A stretch of 5,574 nt of DNA, taken from NCBI GenBank assembly GCA_002159155.1, contig LZRQ01000209.1, positions 1 to 5,574 of the forward strand. Reading direction: 5' to 3'. Below, piece by piece: positions 1 to 5,251 of the stretch. The position numbers and the translations under genes were made by a program. The notes beneath the pieces were generated by a model. The model was given only the letters and a program-made list of their open reading frames with translations. It searched no databases and had not been told where the DNA came from. Position 1 is the stretch's first letter. Every line of letters starts with the position of its first letter. The DNA comes from Firmicutes bacterium ZCTH02-B6. GTDB lineage: Bacteria > Bacillota > Limnochordia > Limnochordales > ZCTH02-B6.

Positions 1-974
1 CGGTCATCCCGCCCGAGATGGAGGCGCGAGCCCGGGCCGTGTTTCAACGGCTCGTGGACGCGTTACGGAGCGAGTACGCGGAGCTGGAAACGTACACCAT
101 CCAGGTTGTCCAGGAGAAGGTGGCCAACGCCTGGATTAACCAAGATCACGAGATCTTCGTGACAACCGGGCTCATGGAACTCCTGGAAACCGACGATCAG
201 CTCGGCGGCGTGCTCGGCCACGAGATCGCCCACGGGATCACGGGCCACATCCCCCACCGGATCAACCAGAGCCTGTGGAGCGCTTTTGCCGTCCTTGCCC
301 TTGGGGTACTGACCAGCACCCAGGGACCGGCGGATTGGGGCGGGCTTTTGGAGATGCGGGATCTTTTCATGTACGCCTACAGCCGTGAGCAGGAGTCCGA
401 GGCAGACTTGGTGGGCCTGCGCCTGGCACAGCGGGCCGGCTTCGATCCGCGCGGCCTGGTAGAGGCGCTGGAGCGGATGGACACCCAGCGCCGCAGCTTG
501 GCCCCGGATTCGGTGTGGCAGCAGTTGTACCGGACACACCCGCCCCTGGCGCAGCGCATCGGGGAGCTGCGGCTCGTACTGGCCACCGACGCCCTGGCGC
601 AGGCGCCGCGCAGCGCTACACTGCTCGTCTCAGGCAACGTGGCGCAAAGTCCCGAGGACGCTGCACGCCGCTTTGCCCAGGCCATGTGGGCGGGCGATCG
701 GGAAACCATGGAGGAGCTGGCACTGCCCACACGGTCCAGCGCCGTGAGCCAGTGGTTGGGACAGCAAGGGGAGCACCTCGATCCCGGGTGGGCCGAAGCC
801 GAACTTGAGATCGCGGAGCGGCGTACGGAAGGGCTTGACCAGGTGTTGATCGTGCGGCTGTGGCGGCCGCGGGCCGACGGCGATGGCGAGGAGGGCACAC
901 CAGCCGTCGTGTTGAGCCTGCGTCGCAGCGCCCGGGGGTGGCTAGTGGCCGATTGGCGGCTTGTGGACTCGTAG
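1..974 (+). CDS. M48-family zinc metallopeptidase, 5'-partial
   Basis: This is a zinc-dependent endopeptidase of the M48 (Ste24/HtpX/BepA-like) group, usually linked to quality control of membrane or envelope proteins. The frame is open from the first base, so the true start and any signal peptide lie upstream; codons run from base 3. ATG 18 is an internal methionine: it has no SD, and it would remove family sequence. Counting from that Met, HEIAH at 68-72 supplies two zinc ligands and the catalytic Glu. SREQESEAD at about 122-130 supplies the third ligand, probably Glu126 (RxxExxAD pattern). IFVTTGLMELL at 46-56 is the usual strand and helix before HExxH. A hydrophobic stretch at about 85-104 lies between the zinc motifs. 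Residues from about 200 to 318 form an extra C-terminal region beyond the peptidase core, with the look of a small alpha/beta (NTF2/DUF4878-like) domain; that fold is a guess. The family call is firm, the exact substrate unknown. Confidence 0.9.
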   Translation, partial: VIPPEMEARARAVFQRLVDALRSEYAELETYTIQVVQEKVANAWINQDHEIFVTTGLMELLETDDQLGGVLGHEIAHGITGHIPHRINQSLWSAFAVLALGVLTSTQGPADWGGLLEMRDLFMYAYSREQESEADLVGLRLAQRAGFDPRGLVEALERMDTQRRSLAPDSVWQQLYRTHPPLAQRIGELRLVLATDALAQAPRSATLLVSGNVAQSPEDAARRFAQAMWAGDRETMEELALPTRSSAVSQWLGQQGEHLDPGWAEAELEIAERRTEGLDQVLIVRLWRPRADGDGEEGTPAVVLSLRRSARGWLVADWRLVDS

Positions 975-992
975 ACAGTGGCTGGCAAGAAA

Positions 993-1021
993 GGAGCCGC
1001 TGACGACCCGTCAGCGGCTCC
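993..1021. terminator. Bidirectional terminator hairpin between convergent genes
   Basis: A perfect 13-bp stem (993-1005 with 1009-1021) has a 3-nt loop. It begins 18 bases after the peptidase stop codon and, on the other strand, 39 bases after the sodA stop codon. Read on the minus strand the stem is followed at once by TTTCTT, so it looks best as the sodA terminator. On the plus strand the following bases (CGCGATTTG) are poor in T, so termination of the peptidase transcript there would be weaker or factor-assisted. Confidence 0.8.
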
Positions 1022-1060
1022 CGCGATTTGCTCCCTTTCCGGCTTGTCGTCTGGCCTTGC

Positions 1061-1678
1061 TTAGCGCTTAGCCTTGGCGTACTCCTCGTTGACAGCGTCC
1101 CAGTTGACCAGGTTCCACCAATTCTGGATGTATTCTGGGCGCCGGTTTTGGTACTTGAGGTAGTAGGCGTGCTCCCACACGTCCAAGCCCAGGATCGGCG
1201 TCTGCCCGTCCATGAGCGGGCTGTCCTGGTTGGCGGTGCTCAGCACCTTGAGGTTGCCGTCCTTGTCCACCACCAGCCACGCCCAACCGCTGCCGAAGCG
1301 GGTCGTCGCCGCCTTGGTGAACTCCTCCTTGAAAGCCTCGAAGCTGCCGAAGGCCTTGTTGATGGCCTCCGCCACCGGTCCCGTCGGGGTGCCGCCCTTG
1401 CCCGGGCCCATGATGCGCCAGAACAGCGAGTGGTTGTGATGGCCGCCGCCGTTGTTGCGCACCGCGGTCCGGATGTCCTCGGGCACGGAGTTGATGTTGC
1501 GCAGCAACTCCTCGAGAGACTTCTCCTGCAGCTCAGGATACTTCTCCAGCGCGGCGTTGAGGTTGTTCACATACGTGGCATGGTGCTTGCCGTGGTGAAT
1601 CTGCATGGTCATTTCGTCGATGTAGGGCTCGAGCGCGTTGTGCGGATAAGGCAGAGGCGGAAGCTCATGCTTCGCCAC
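1061..1678 (-). CDS. sodA: Superoxide dismutase, Mn-type
   Basis: It converts superoxide to oxygen and hydrogen peroxide, as a cytoplasmic homodimer or tetramer. The 205-residue length is normal for the Fe/Mn SOD family and there is no signal peptide. The N-terminal helical hairpin contains IHHGKHHATY, with metal ligand His28 and second-sphere His32 and Tyr36. NHSLFW gives His83, and DVWEHAYY gives Asp166 and His170. Gly at 77-79 before the second ligand and Gln151 in ANQDSPL are the pattern of manganese rather than iron enzymes; a cambialistic enzyme cannot be excluded. The start is GTG at 1676-1678, chosen because AAGGAGGGG (1684-1692, minus strand) sits 5 bases upstream and the protein then begins AKHELPPLPYP as in relatives. 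The longer open frame upstream is non-coding leader. It has its own extended -10 promoter and lies 192 bases downstream of the ferredoxin gene on the same strand. Confidence 0.97.
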   Translation of the reverse strand: MAKHELPPLPYPHNALEPYIDEMTMQIHHGKHHATYVNNLNAALEKYPELQEKSLEELLRNINSVPEDIRTAVRNNGGGHHNHSLFWRIMGPGKGGTPTGPVAEAINKAFGSFEAFKEEFTKAATTRFGSGWAWLVVDKDGNLKVLSTANQDSPLMDGQTPILGLDVWEHAYYLKYQNRRPEYIQNWWNLVNWDAVNEEYAKAKR

Positions 1679-1709
1679 GGAAACCCCTCCTTGTCGTGGT
1701 TGATGGTGG

Positions 1710-1724
1710 CCATCCATGGGATGG
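1710..1724 (-). promoter_or_regulatory. Dyad in the sodA leader (operator or RNA hairpin candidate)
   Basis: A 6-bp inverted repeat with a 3-base centre (CCATCC-ATG-GGATGG on the plus strand) lies just downstream of the predicted sodA transcription start, at roughly +6 to +20. A further GATGG copy at 1702-1706 could pair with the CCATC at 1710-1714 instead, giving two mutually exclusive hairpins. The position suits a repressor operator or a leader RNA structure. No specific regulator is recognised. Confidence 0.35.
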
Positions 1725-1736
1725 GCGCTATGAAGG

Positions 1737-1765
1737 ATTATACCATAATTTTTGCGGAGAAACCG
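1737..1765 (-). promoter_or_regulatory. sodA promoter, extended -10
   Basis: On the minus strand a perfect TATAAT (1737-1742) is preceded by TGG, giving TGGTATAAT, an extended -10 element. The hexamer at 17-base spacing (1760-1765, CGGTTT) is a poor -35, which an extended -10 can compensate. The predicted start of transcription is near 1730, leaving a leader of about 50 bases before the GTG start. The upstream flank is A/T-rich in an otherwise GC-rich region. Confidence 0.75.
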
Positions 1766-1766
1766 T

Positions 1767-1818
1767 CGGGCCTGCACCACCCCTTACGCCACATGCGGCA
1801 CGAGGCAACGCAGGCCCG
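1767..1818 (-). other. Hairpin between ferredoxin and sodA
   Basis: A 9-bp perfect inverted repeat (1767-1775 with 1810-1818) encloses 34 bases. It sits after the ferredoxin gene and immediately upstream of the sodA promoter. It could end the ferredoxin transcript, but the bases that follow on the minus strand (ACGGTTTCTCC) are not a proper T-tract, so it is not called a terminator. No better terminator is seen between the two genes. Confidence 0.4.
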
Positions 1819-1870
1819 GTGTCTTTCTGACCAGTAGCTGGCCTTCTTTGGAGTGCAGCTGTGAGAGGTC

Positions 1871-2491
1871 TTACCGCTCCTCCTGGACGAACTCGATTGG
1901 ACCGGGGCCCTTGACCACGACCATGCACGAGAGCCGGTAGCCTTCCTTGAGCTGGTCCTCGTCCAACATGTCCCGCTCCTGCGGGGTAATGTCGTTGAGG
2001 AATTCCATCCCCTTGAGGATCTTGACCATGCACGTGTCGCAGGAGCCTTCCTTGCAGCTGTAGTCCAGGTCCACGTTGCGGTCGAGGGCCGCGTCCAGCA
2101 TGTTCTCGCCCGGCCGCACCTGCAGGTTGTGGGTCTGCCCGCCGACCGTGACCGTCATCGGGACCGACTCACCCTCGGCGACCGCGGGTGCCTCGGCCGG
2201 GGCAGCGGCGGCTGCCGGCGCTGCTTCCTTAGCCTCAGGCTTGGTGGTCGTTTCGGTGTCCGCTGCGGTCTTGGCGGCCGGGGCGGCGGCCACAGGCGCG
2301 GCGGCTACGACGGCGCCAGCGGCCAAGCGGCGAGCCAACGCCTGCTCGACCGCTTCCTCAAGCTGGGCGTACGCCGCTTCGGGGAAGGCTGCGGTCCGGG
2401 ACCGGGCGGTGACGAAATATTGCACCACCTGCGAGACGAAGAATCCAAGAAGTATGCCGACCAGCAGGATCTCGGCTCCGGCTGCTGTCAT
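1871..2491 (-). CDS. Membrane-anchored plant-type [2Fe-2S] ferredoxin
   Basis: This is a 206-residue electron-transfer protein with three parts. Residues 7-27 form one hydrophobic anchor (ILLVGILLGFFVSQVVQYF) followed by TARSR, so by the positive-inside rule the C-terminus should be cytoplasmic. Residues 36-56 look like a short amphipathic helix, followed by an Ala/Pro/Glu/Lys-rich disordered linker at about 57-108. Residues 110-206 are a ferredoxin domain with cysteines 146, 151, 154 and 189 (C-x4-C-x2-C-x34-C), the plant-type [2Fe-2S] spacing; the sequence from YSCKEGSCDTC onward is typical. The ATG at 2489-2491 has GGAGGGG 10 bases upstream. It has its own promoter, and sodA lies downstream on the same strand. 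The redox partner is not visible here. The ferredoxin assignment is secure; membrane attachment is a strong prediction; the pathway is unknown. Confidence 0.9.
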   Translation of the reverse strand: MTAAGAEILLVGILLGFFVSQVVQYFVTARSRTAAFPEAAYAQLEEAVEQALARRLAAGAVVAAAPVAAAPAAKTAADTETTTKPEAKEAAPAAAAAPAEAPAVAEGESVPMTVTVGGQTHNLQVRPGENMLDAALDRNVDLDYSCKEGSCDTCMVKILKGMEFLNDITPQERDMLDEDQLKEGYRLSCMVVVKGPGPIEFVQEER

Positions 2492-2530
2492 AACGGAACT
2501 TCCCCTCCACTATTGGCTGCGTGCAGGACA

Positions 2531-2561
2531 TATATACCAATAATAGCACGTGAAAAGGCAA
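2531..2561 (-). promoter_or_regulatory. Ferredoxin gene promoter candidate
   Basis: On the minus strand TGGTATATA places an extended -10 with TATATA at 2531-2536. The best -35 is TTGCCT at 2556-2561, with a long 19-base spacer. The predicted start lies near 2524, about 33 bases before the ATG. The TGGTATA core is shared with the sodA promoter. This is the most A/T-rich part of the 220-base gap between the divergent genes. Confidence 0.55.
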
Positions 2562-2711
2562 ATTTCCACGGTCTGACGCCGCAAACCGCGGCTGGAGCTG
2601 GTACTGCCAAGTATAGGCAATGGGCGGGCCGCTGGGCGGCAGGATCGAGCCGGGCGAGGGCAGAAATAGCAGCCAGGCAAAAGGTTTGCGACAAATGTGA
2701 AGGGGGTTGGC
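2562..2711 (+). other. Leader region of first binding-protein gene, no firm promoter
   Basis: This stretch must hold the promoter of the first binding-protein gene, but no convincing -35/-10 pair was found. TATAGG at 2612-2617 lacks a matching -35. It lies within a weak imperfect dyad (TGCCAAGTATAGGCA, 2605-2619), and a 5-bp hairpin lies at 2578-2592. AAGGGGG (2700-2706) is the ribosome binding site, 5 bases before ATG 2712. No known riboswitch was recognised. Confidence 0.3.
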
Positions 2712-3452
2712 ATGTTGCGCAAGACAATTTTGGCCGCACTGTTGGCAGTCGCCATGCTGGCCGGCGTTGCCGGGGCCCAGGGCGTCTTGCGAGTCGGTTC
2801 GGATGTGACGTACCCGCCCTTCGAGTACGTCGACGAGCAGACGGGCGCGTTTGTCGGGTTTGACATGGACCTCATCCGCGAAGTCGGCAAGCGGCTGGGG
2901 ATGGACGTTGAGATTATTAACACCGCATGGGAAGGCATCATTCCGGGGCTGTTGGCCGGGCACTACGACGTGATCATTTCGGCCATGACCATCACCGACG
3001 AGCGGGCGCAGGCGGTGGACTTCTCTGACCCGTATTTCGCCACCGGGCAGGTGATCGTGGTGCGGGCCGATGATGACACGGTCCGGCAGCCTTCGGATCT
3101 GGCCGGCAAGGTGGTCGCGGTGCAGATCGGCACGACGGGCCAGTTCGCCGCCGAGCGTATCGATGGCGTCGCCCGCATCGATCACTACCCGACCATGCCG
3201 GAGGCTTTCCTGGCACTGCGCCTCGGCCGGGCCGACGCCGCCGTCGCGGACGAGCTGGTCGCCTACGAAGAGGCCCAGGCCAATCCGGGTGTGCTGAAAG
3301 TGGTCGGGACGCCGTTTACCGTCGAGTATTACGGCATTGCCCTTCGCAAGGGCCGTGCGGACCTGCTGCGGGACATCAACCGGGCGCTGGCCCAGATCAA
3401 AGCCGACGGCACCTACGACGAGATTTACGATAAGTGGTTCGGCGGCTACTGA
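2712..3452 (+). CDS. Polar amino acid ABC solute-binding protein, copy 1
   Basis: This is an extracytoplasmic receptor of the SBP_bac_3 family, which captures polar amino acids (His/Lys/Arg/Gln/Glu type) for an ABC importer. The protein has 246 residues. A Sec signal peptide at 1-22 (Arg-Lys, hydrophobic core, AGA-Q cleavage) has no lipobox, so the mature protein should be soluble in the periplasm or released. Family marks are LRVGSDVTYPPFEY (26-39), GFDMDLIREVGKRLG (49-63), SAMTITDER with ligand-carboxylate Arg98, VQIGTTG (137-143), and the hinge and ligand segment ADAAVADE with Asp180, which usually binds the ligand amino group. The ATG at 2712 was chosen over in-frame GTG 2697 because AAGGGGG is 5 bases upstream and the signal peptide then has normal length. 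A near copy follows 123 bases downstream and a permease after that. The ligand cannot be named from sequence alone. Confidence 0.93.
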   Translation: MLRKTILAALLAVAMLAGVAGAQGVLRVGSDVTYPPFEYVDEQTGAFVGFDMDLIREVGKRLGMDVEIINTAWEGIIPGLLAGHYDVIISAMTITDERAQAVDFSDPYFATGQVIVVRADDDTVRQPSDLAGKVVAVQIGTTGQFAAERIDGVARIDHYPTMPEAFLALRLGRADAAVADELVAYEEAQANPGVLKVVGTPFTVEYYGIALRKGRADLLRDINRALAQIKADGTYDEIYDKWFGGY

Positions 3453-3466
3453 TGCCGCTGTAACGC

Positions 3467-3514
3467 AGCGCGTTGCGGGCGCTCTTGACGGGGCGCTCGC
3501 AACGCGCTTATTGT
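3467..3514 (+). terminator. Terminator-like hairpin after binding-protein gene 1
   Basis: A 16-bp stem (3467-3482 with 3493-3508), perfect except for one G-T pair, has a 10-base loop and is followed by TATTGT. It begins 14 bases after the stop codon. The T-run is weak, so it may be a partial terminator or a 3'-end stabiliser that leaves some read-through into the second copy. The same bases also contain promoter elements for the next gene. Confidence 0.6.
3485..3514 (+). promoter_or_regulatory. Promoter of binding-protein gene 2, inside the hairpin
   Basis: TTGACG (3485-3490, five of six to the -35 consensus) lies in the hairpin loop. TATTGT (3509-3514, four of six to the -10) follows the stem, with an 18-base spacer. 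The predicted start near 3521 leaves a short leader made almost wholly of two hairpins. The -10 is imperfect, so confidence is moderate. Confidence 0.5.
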
Positions 3515-3527
3515 AACTGCGAGGCTC

Positions 3528-3562
3528 TCTCCTCCGGGAGACTCCTAAATTTCATTAGGAGG
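3528..3562 (+). promoter_or_regulatory. Two abutting leader hairpins; the second covers the SD
   Basis: Hairpin A pairs 3528-3532 with 3537-3541 (TCTCC/GGAGA, loop TCCG). Hairpin B pairs 3542-3548 with 3555-3561 (CTCCTAA/TTAGGAG, loop ATTTCA). B contains nearly the whole SD AGGAGG (3557-3562), which lies an unusually long 13 bases before ATG 3576. CCTCC at 3531-3535 is a second sequence able to pair with the SD. This arrangement could hold down translation of the second binding protein. Confidence 0.5.
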
Positions 3563-3575
3563 TTGCACAGTTTCG

Positions 3576-4313
3576 ATGCAACGGATTGTGACCGCATGCC
3601 TGCTCGCGTTGCTGGTCTTCGCGAGCGCTGCCGGAGCGCAAGAAGTGTTGCGCGTCGGCACCAACGCGGCGTACGCGCCGTTTGAATTTGTCGATGAGAA
3701 TGGGGAACTGCAAGGCTTTGACATGGATCTGATCCGCGAGGTCGGACGCCGTCTCGGCATGCCGGTCGAGATCATCAACACCGCCTGGGAGGGCATCATC
3801 CCTGGGTTGCTGGCCGGCCATTACGACGTGATCATTTCTGCTATGACCATCACGGACGAGCGGGCGGCCGCGGTCGATTTTACCGACCCGTACTTCGCCA
3901 CGGGCCAGGTGATCATGGTCCGTGCCGATGACGATCGCATCCAGCAGCCGGCGGATCTGGCGGGCAAGGTCATCGGGGTGCAGATCGGGACCACCGGCCA
4001 CTTTGCCGCCGAGAAGATCGAGGGTGTACTGCGCATCGACGCGTATCCGACGGCGCCCGAGGCGTTCCTCGCCCTGCGTCTTGGCCGCGCGGACGCGGTG
4101 GTGGTGGACGAGCTCGTCGCGATCCAGGAGCAGCAGGCCAATCCGGGCGTGCTCAAGGTCGTCGGGACGCCCTTTACCGTGGAGTATTACGGCATCGCCC
4201 TGCGTAAGGGCAACGAGACGCTGCTGCGGCAGCTCAACCGGACGTTGGCCCAGATCAAGGCTGACGGCACTTACGACGAGCTGTACGACAAGTGGTTGCT
4301 CGGCGGCCAGTGA
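3576..4313 (+). CDS. Polar amino acid ABC solute-binding protein, copy 2
   Basis: This tandem paralogue of the preceding gene has 245 residues and belongs to the same SBP_bac_3 family. Hand alignment of the mature parts gives about 80% identity with a one-residue gap, including an unbroken identical run from VEIINTAWEG through TDERA. The signal peptide at 1-21 (AGA-Q cleavage) is a different sequence. The conserved Arg96 and Asp178 match Arg98 and Asp180 of copy 1. Differences cluster in the first lobe near the ligand entrance (SDVTYPPFEY against TNAAYAPFEF) and in the segment after the second hinge (AYEEA against AIQEQ), so the ligand range may differ. Many synonymous differences show that the duplication is not recent. 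ATG 3576 is the only start that keeps the signal peptide, although its SD is 13 bases away. A strong terminator follows. Cys8 is not a lipobox because no hydrophobic core precedes it. Confidence 0.93.
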   Translation: MQRIVTACLLALLVFASAAGAQEVLRVGTNAAYAPFEFVDENGELQGFDMDLIREVGRRLGMPVEIINTAWEGIIPGLLAGHYDVIISAMTITDERAAAVDFTDPYFATGQVIMVRADDDRIQQPADLAGKVIGVQIGTTGHFAAEKIEGVLRIDAYPTAPEAFLALRLGRADAVVVDELVAIQEQQANPGVLKVVGTPFTVEYYGIALRKGNETLLRQLNRTLAQIKADGTYDELYDKWLLGGQ

Positions 4314-4344
4314 TGCCGTTACCCGCAGTCTGACGGGAGCACGA

Positions 4345-4388
4345 GGGGATCATGGACACCGGCCAATGACCATGATCCCCTTTTCCTT
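4345..4388 (+). terminator. Rho-independent terminator after binding-protein gene 2
   Basis: A perfect 11-bp stem (GGGGATCATGG, 4345-4355, with 4370-4380) has a 14-base loop and is followed directly by TTTTCCTT. It starts about 30 bases after the stop codon. It is the clearest intrinsic terminator in the window and separates the binding-protein genes from the permease. Confidence 0.88.
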
Positions 4389-4402
4389 GATCACGCCATG
4401 GC

Positions 4403-4439
4403 CGCCCGCGAGGGCCAAGCGGCCCTGCCGGCGCGGGCG
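4403..4439 (+). other. GC-rich bulged hairpin upstream of the permease
   Basis: An outer 8-bp stem (4403-4410 with 4432-4439) continues into an inner 6-bp stem (4411-4416 with 4421-4426) with loop AAGC; the only interruption is a 5-base bulge GCCGG at 4427-4431. No T-run follows, so it is not a simple terminator. It lies about 60 bases before the permease start and could be a leader structure or a backup stop for read-through. No convincing permease promoter was found in 4389-4501. Confidence 0.45.
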
Positions 4440-4501
4440 CGACGCTGGCTGGGCGTTGGGGTTATCCCGCACCTCTTGCGCCCGCTCTGGAGGGAAGGCA
4501 C

Positions 4502-5218
4502 ATGTATAGCCTTGACTGGGGGCTTATCCTGCGGTCGCTGCCCGATCTGACGGCAGGGTCCATCACGACCTTGCTGCTCACCACCACGTCGATTGGGATT
4601 GGGCTCGTGTTGGGCACGGCCATGGGGCTCATGCGCTTGTCGCGGTTCAAGACGGTAGGAGCCTTTGCCGCCGCCTACGTGTGGTTTTTTCGCGGGACGC
4701 CGCTGCTCGTCCAGATCATGTTGATCTACTATGGCCTGCCGCACCTGGGGCTCAGCCTCGACCGCTGGCAGGCCGGTGTCACGGCGTTGAGCCTCAACTC
4801 CGCCGCCTATATCGCGGAGATCGTGCGGGCGGGCGTGCAGTCCATCGACGTCGGCCAGACCGAGGCGGCCTGGGCTCTTGGGCTGACCCGGTGGCAGACG
4901 GTGCGGTTCATTATCCTGCCCCAGGCTTTCCGGCGAATCATCCCGCCGCTGGGCAATGAGTTCATCTTGCTGCTCAAAGATTCGTCCCTGGTGTCGGTTA
5001 TCGCCCTGGAGGAGCTGTTGCGCAAGGGGCAGCTCATCGTCACCCGCACCTTCAAACCCATCGAGATCTACGCCATGGTCGCCCTCATGTACCTGGTGAT
5101 GACGACGCTCATTTCCGTCCTCGTGTCCTTCCTCGAGCGGCGCCTGCGTATCCAGACCCGCACGCAGACGAGCCGCCGGCGCGCGATGGGCGGCGTTGCT
5201 GCACCCCCTGTGCCCTGA
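4502..5218 (+). CDS. Polar amino acid ABC transporter permease (HisM/GlnP family)
   Basis: This inner-membrane subunit forms the channel of a polar amino acid importer. The protein has 238 residues, a normal length. Hydrophobic segments lie at about 18-44, 55-80, 90-112, 150-170 and 187-211. FRGTPLLVQ (63-71) is the family signature after the first segment. The cytoplasmic EAA loop, which contacts the ATPase, runs from about 118 to 140 (EAAWALGL then LPQAFRRIIPP). LKDSSLVSVI (158-167) is also typical. After Arg214 there is a basic tail rich in Arg and Thr, ending AAPPVP. The ATG at 4502 has GGAGGG (4489-4494) 7 bases upstream. The two binding-protein genes lie upstream, but a terminator intervenes. 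The usual downstream ATPase gene is absent; an Fe-S protein gene follows after 33 bases. Whether it forms a homodimer or pairs with another permease is unknown. Confidence 0.93.
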   Translation: MYSLDWGLILRSLPDLTAGSITTLLLTTTSIGIGLVLGTAMGLMRLSRFKTVGAFAAAYVWFFRGTPLLVQIMLIYYGLPHLGLSLDRWQAGVTALSLNSAAYIAEIVRAGVQSIDVGQTEAAWALGLTRWQTVRFIILPQAFRRIIPPLGNEFILLLKDSSLVSVIALEELLRKGQLIVTRTFKPIEIYAMVALMYLVMTTLISVLVSFLERRLRIQTRTQTSRRRAMGGVAAPPVP

Positions 5219-5224
5219 TATAAT
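5196..5224 (+). promoter_or_regulatory. IscA/HesB gene promoter overlapping the permease stop
   Basis: TTGCTG (5196-5201), a 17-base spacer and a perfect TATAAT (5219-5224) form a SigA-type promoter. The permease stop codon TGA (5216-5218) abuts the hexamer, giving TGATATAAT, an extended -10. The -35 and the spacer lie inside the last codons of the permease. The predicted start near 5231 gives a leader of about 20 bases. Confidence 0.8.
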
Positions 5225-5237
5225 GGGAGGCGACGGC

Positions 5238-5246
5238 GGAGGTGAT
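5238..5246 (+). promoter_or_regulatory. Strong SD that sets the TTG start of the IscA-type gene
   Basis: GGAGGTGAT is a long match to the 16S rRNA tail. Its core GGAGG ends 9 bases before TTG 5252 and 18 before in-frame GTG 5261, so TTG is the better start. The ATG at 5245 overlaps the SD and is out of frame. Confidence 0.75.
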
Positions 5247-5251
5247 GGCAG

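Noticed and set aside
18..20. ATG as the true start of the M48 peptidase
   Set aside because: There is no SD before it, the frame is open to the window edge, and family sequence and a signal region are expected upstream.
1028..1837. 269-residue open frame on the plus strand
   Set aside because: It is antisense to sodA, whose protein is unmistakable; there is no SD, and the translation resembles no family.
2521..2549. GTGC...GCAC ends framing the ferredoxin -10 as a possible operator
   Set aside because: Only four base pairs match and the interior does not pair.
2596..2610. T-box-like TGGTAC in the leader of binding protein 1
   Set aside because: It lacks the flanking T-box consensus and is not followed by a terminator, so it is taken as chance.
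2697..2699. GTG as the start of binding protein 1
   Set aside because: It precedes the SD AAGGGGG, which fits ATG 2712.
2129..2863. Open frame on the plus strand across the ferredoxin gene and the divergent gap
   Set aside because: It is antisense to the ferredoxin; the Gly/Arg-rich start reflects the Ala/Pro linker read backwards, and it overlaps the start of binding protein 1.
3591..3602. Lipobox-like V-T-A-C at residues 5-8 of binding protein 2
   Set aside because: It lies before the hydrophobic core of the signal peptide, so it cannot be a lipoprotein cleavage site; a normal AGA-Q site follows the core.
5245..5247. ATG as the start of a gene before the IscA-type protein
   Set aside because: It overlaps the SD, and its frame gives an unrelated short peptide rather than the IscA sequence.
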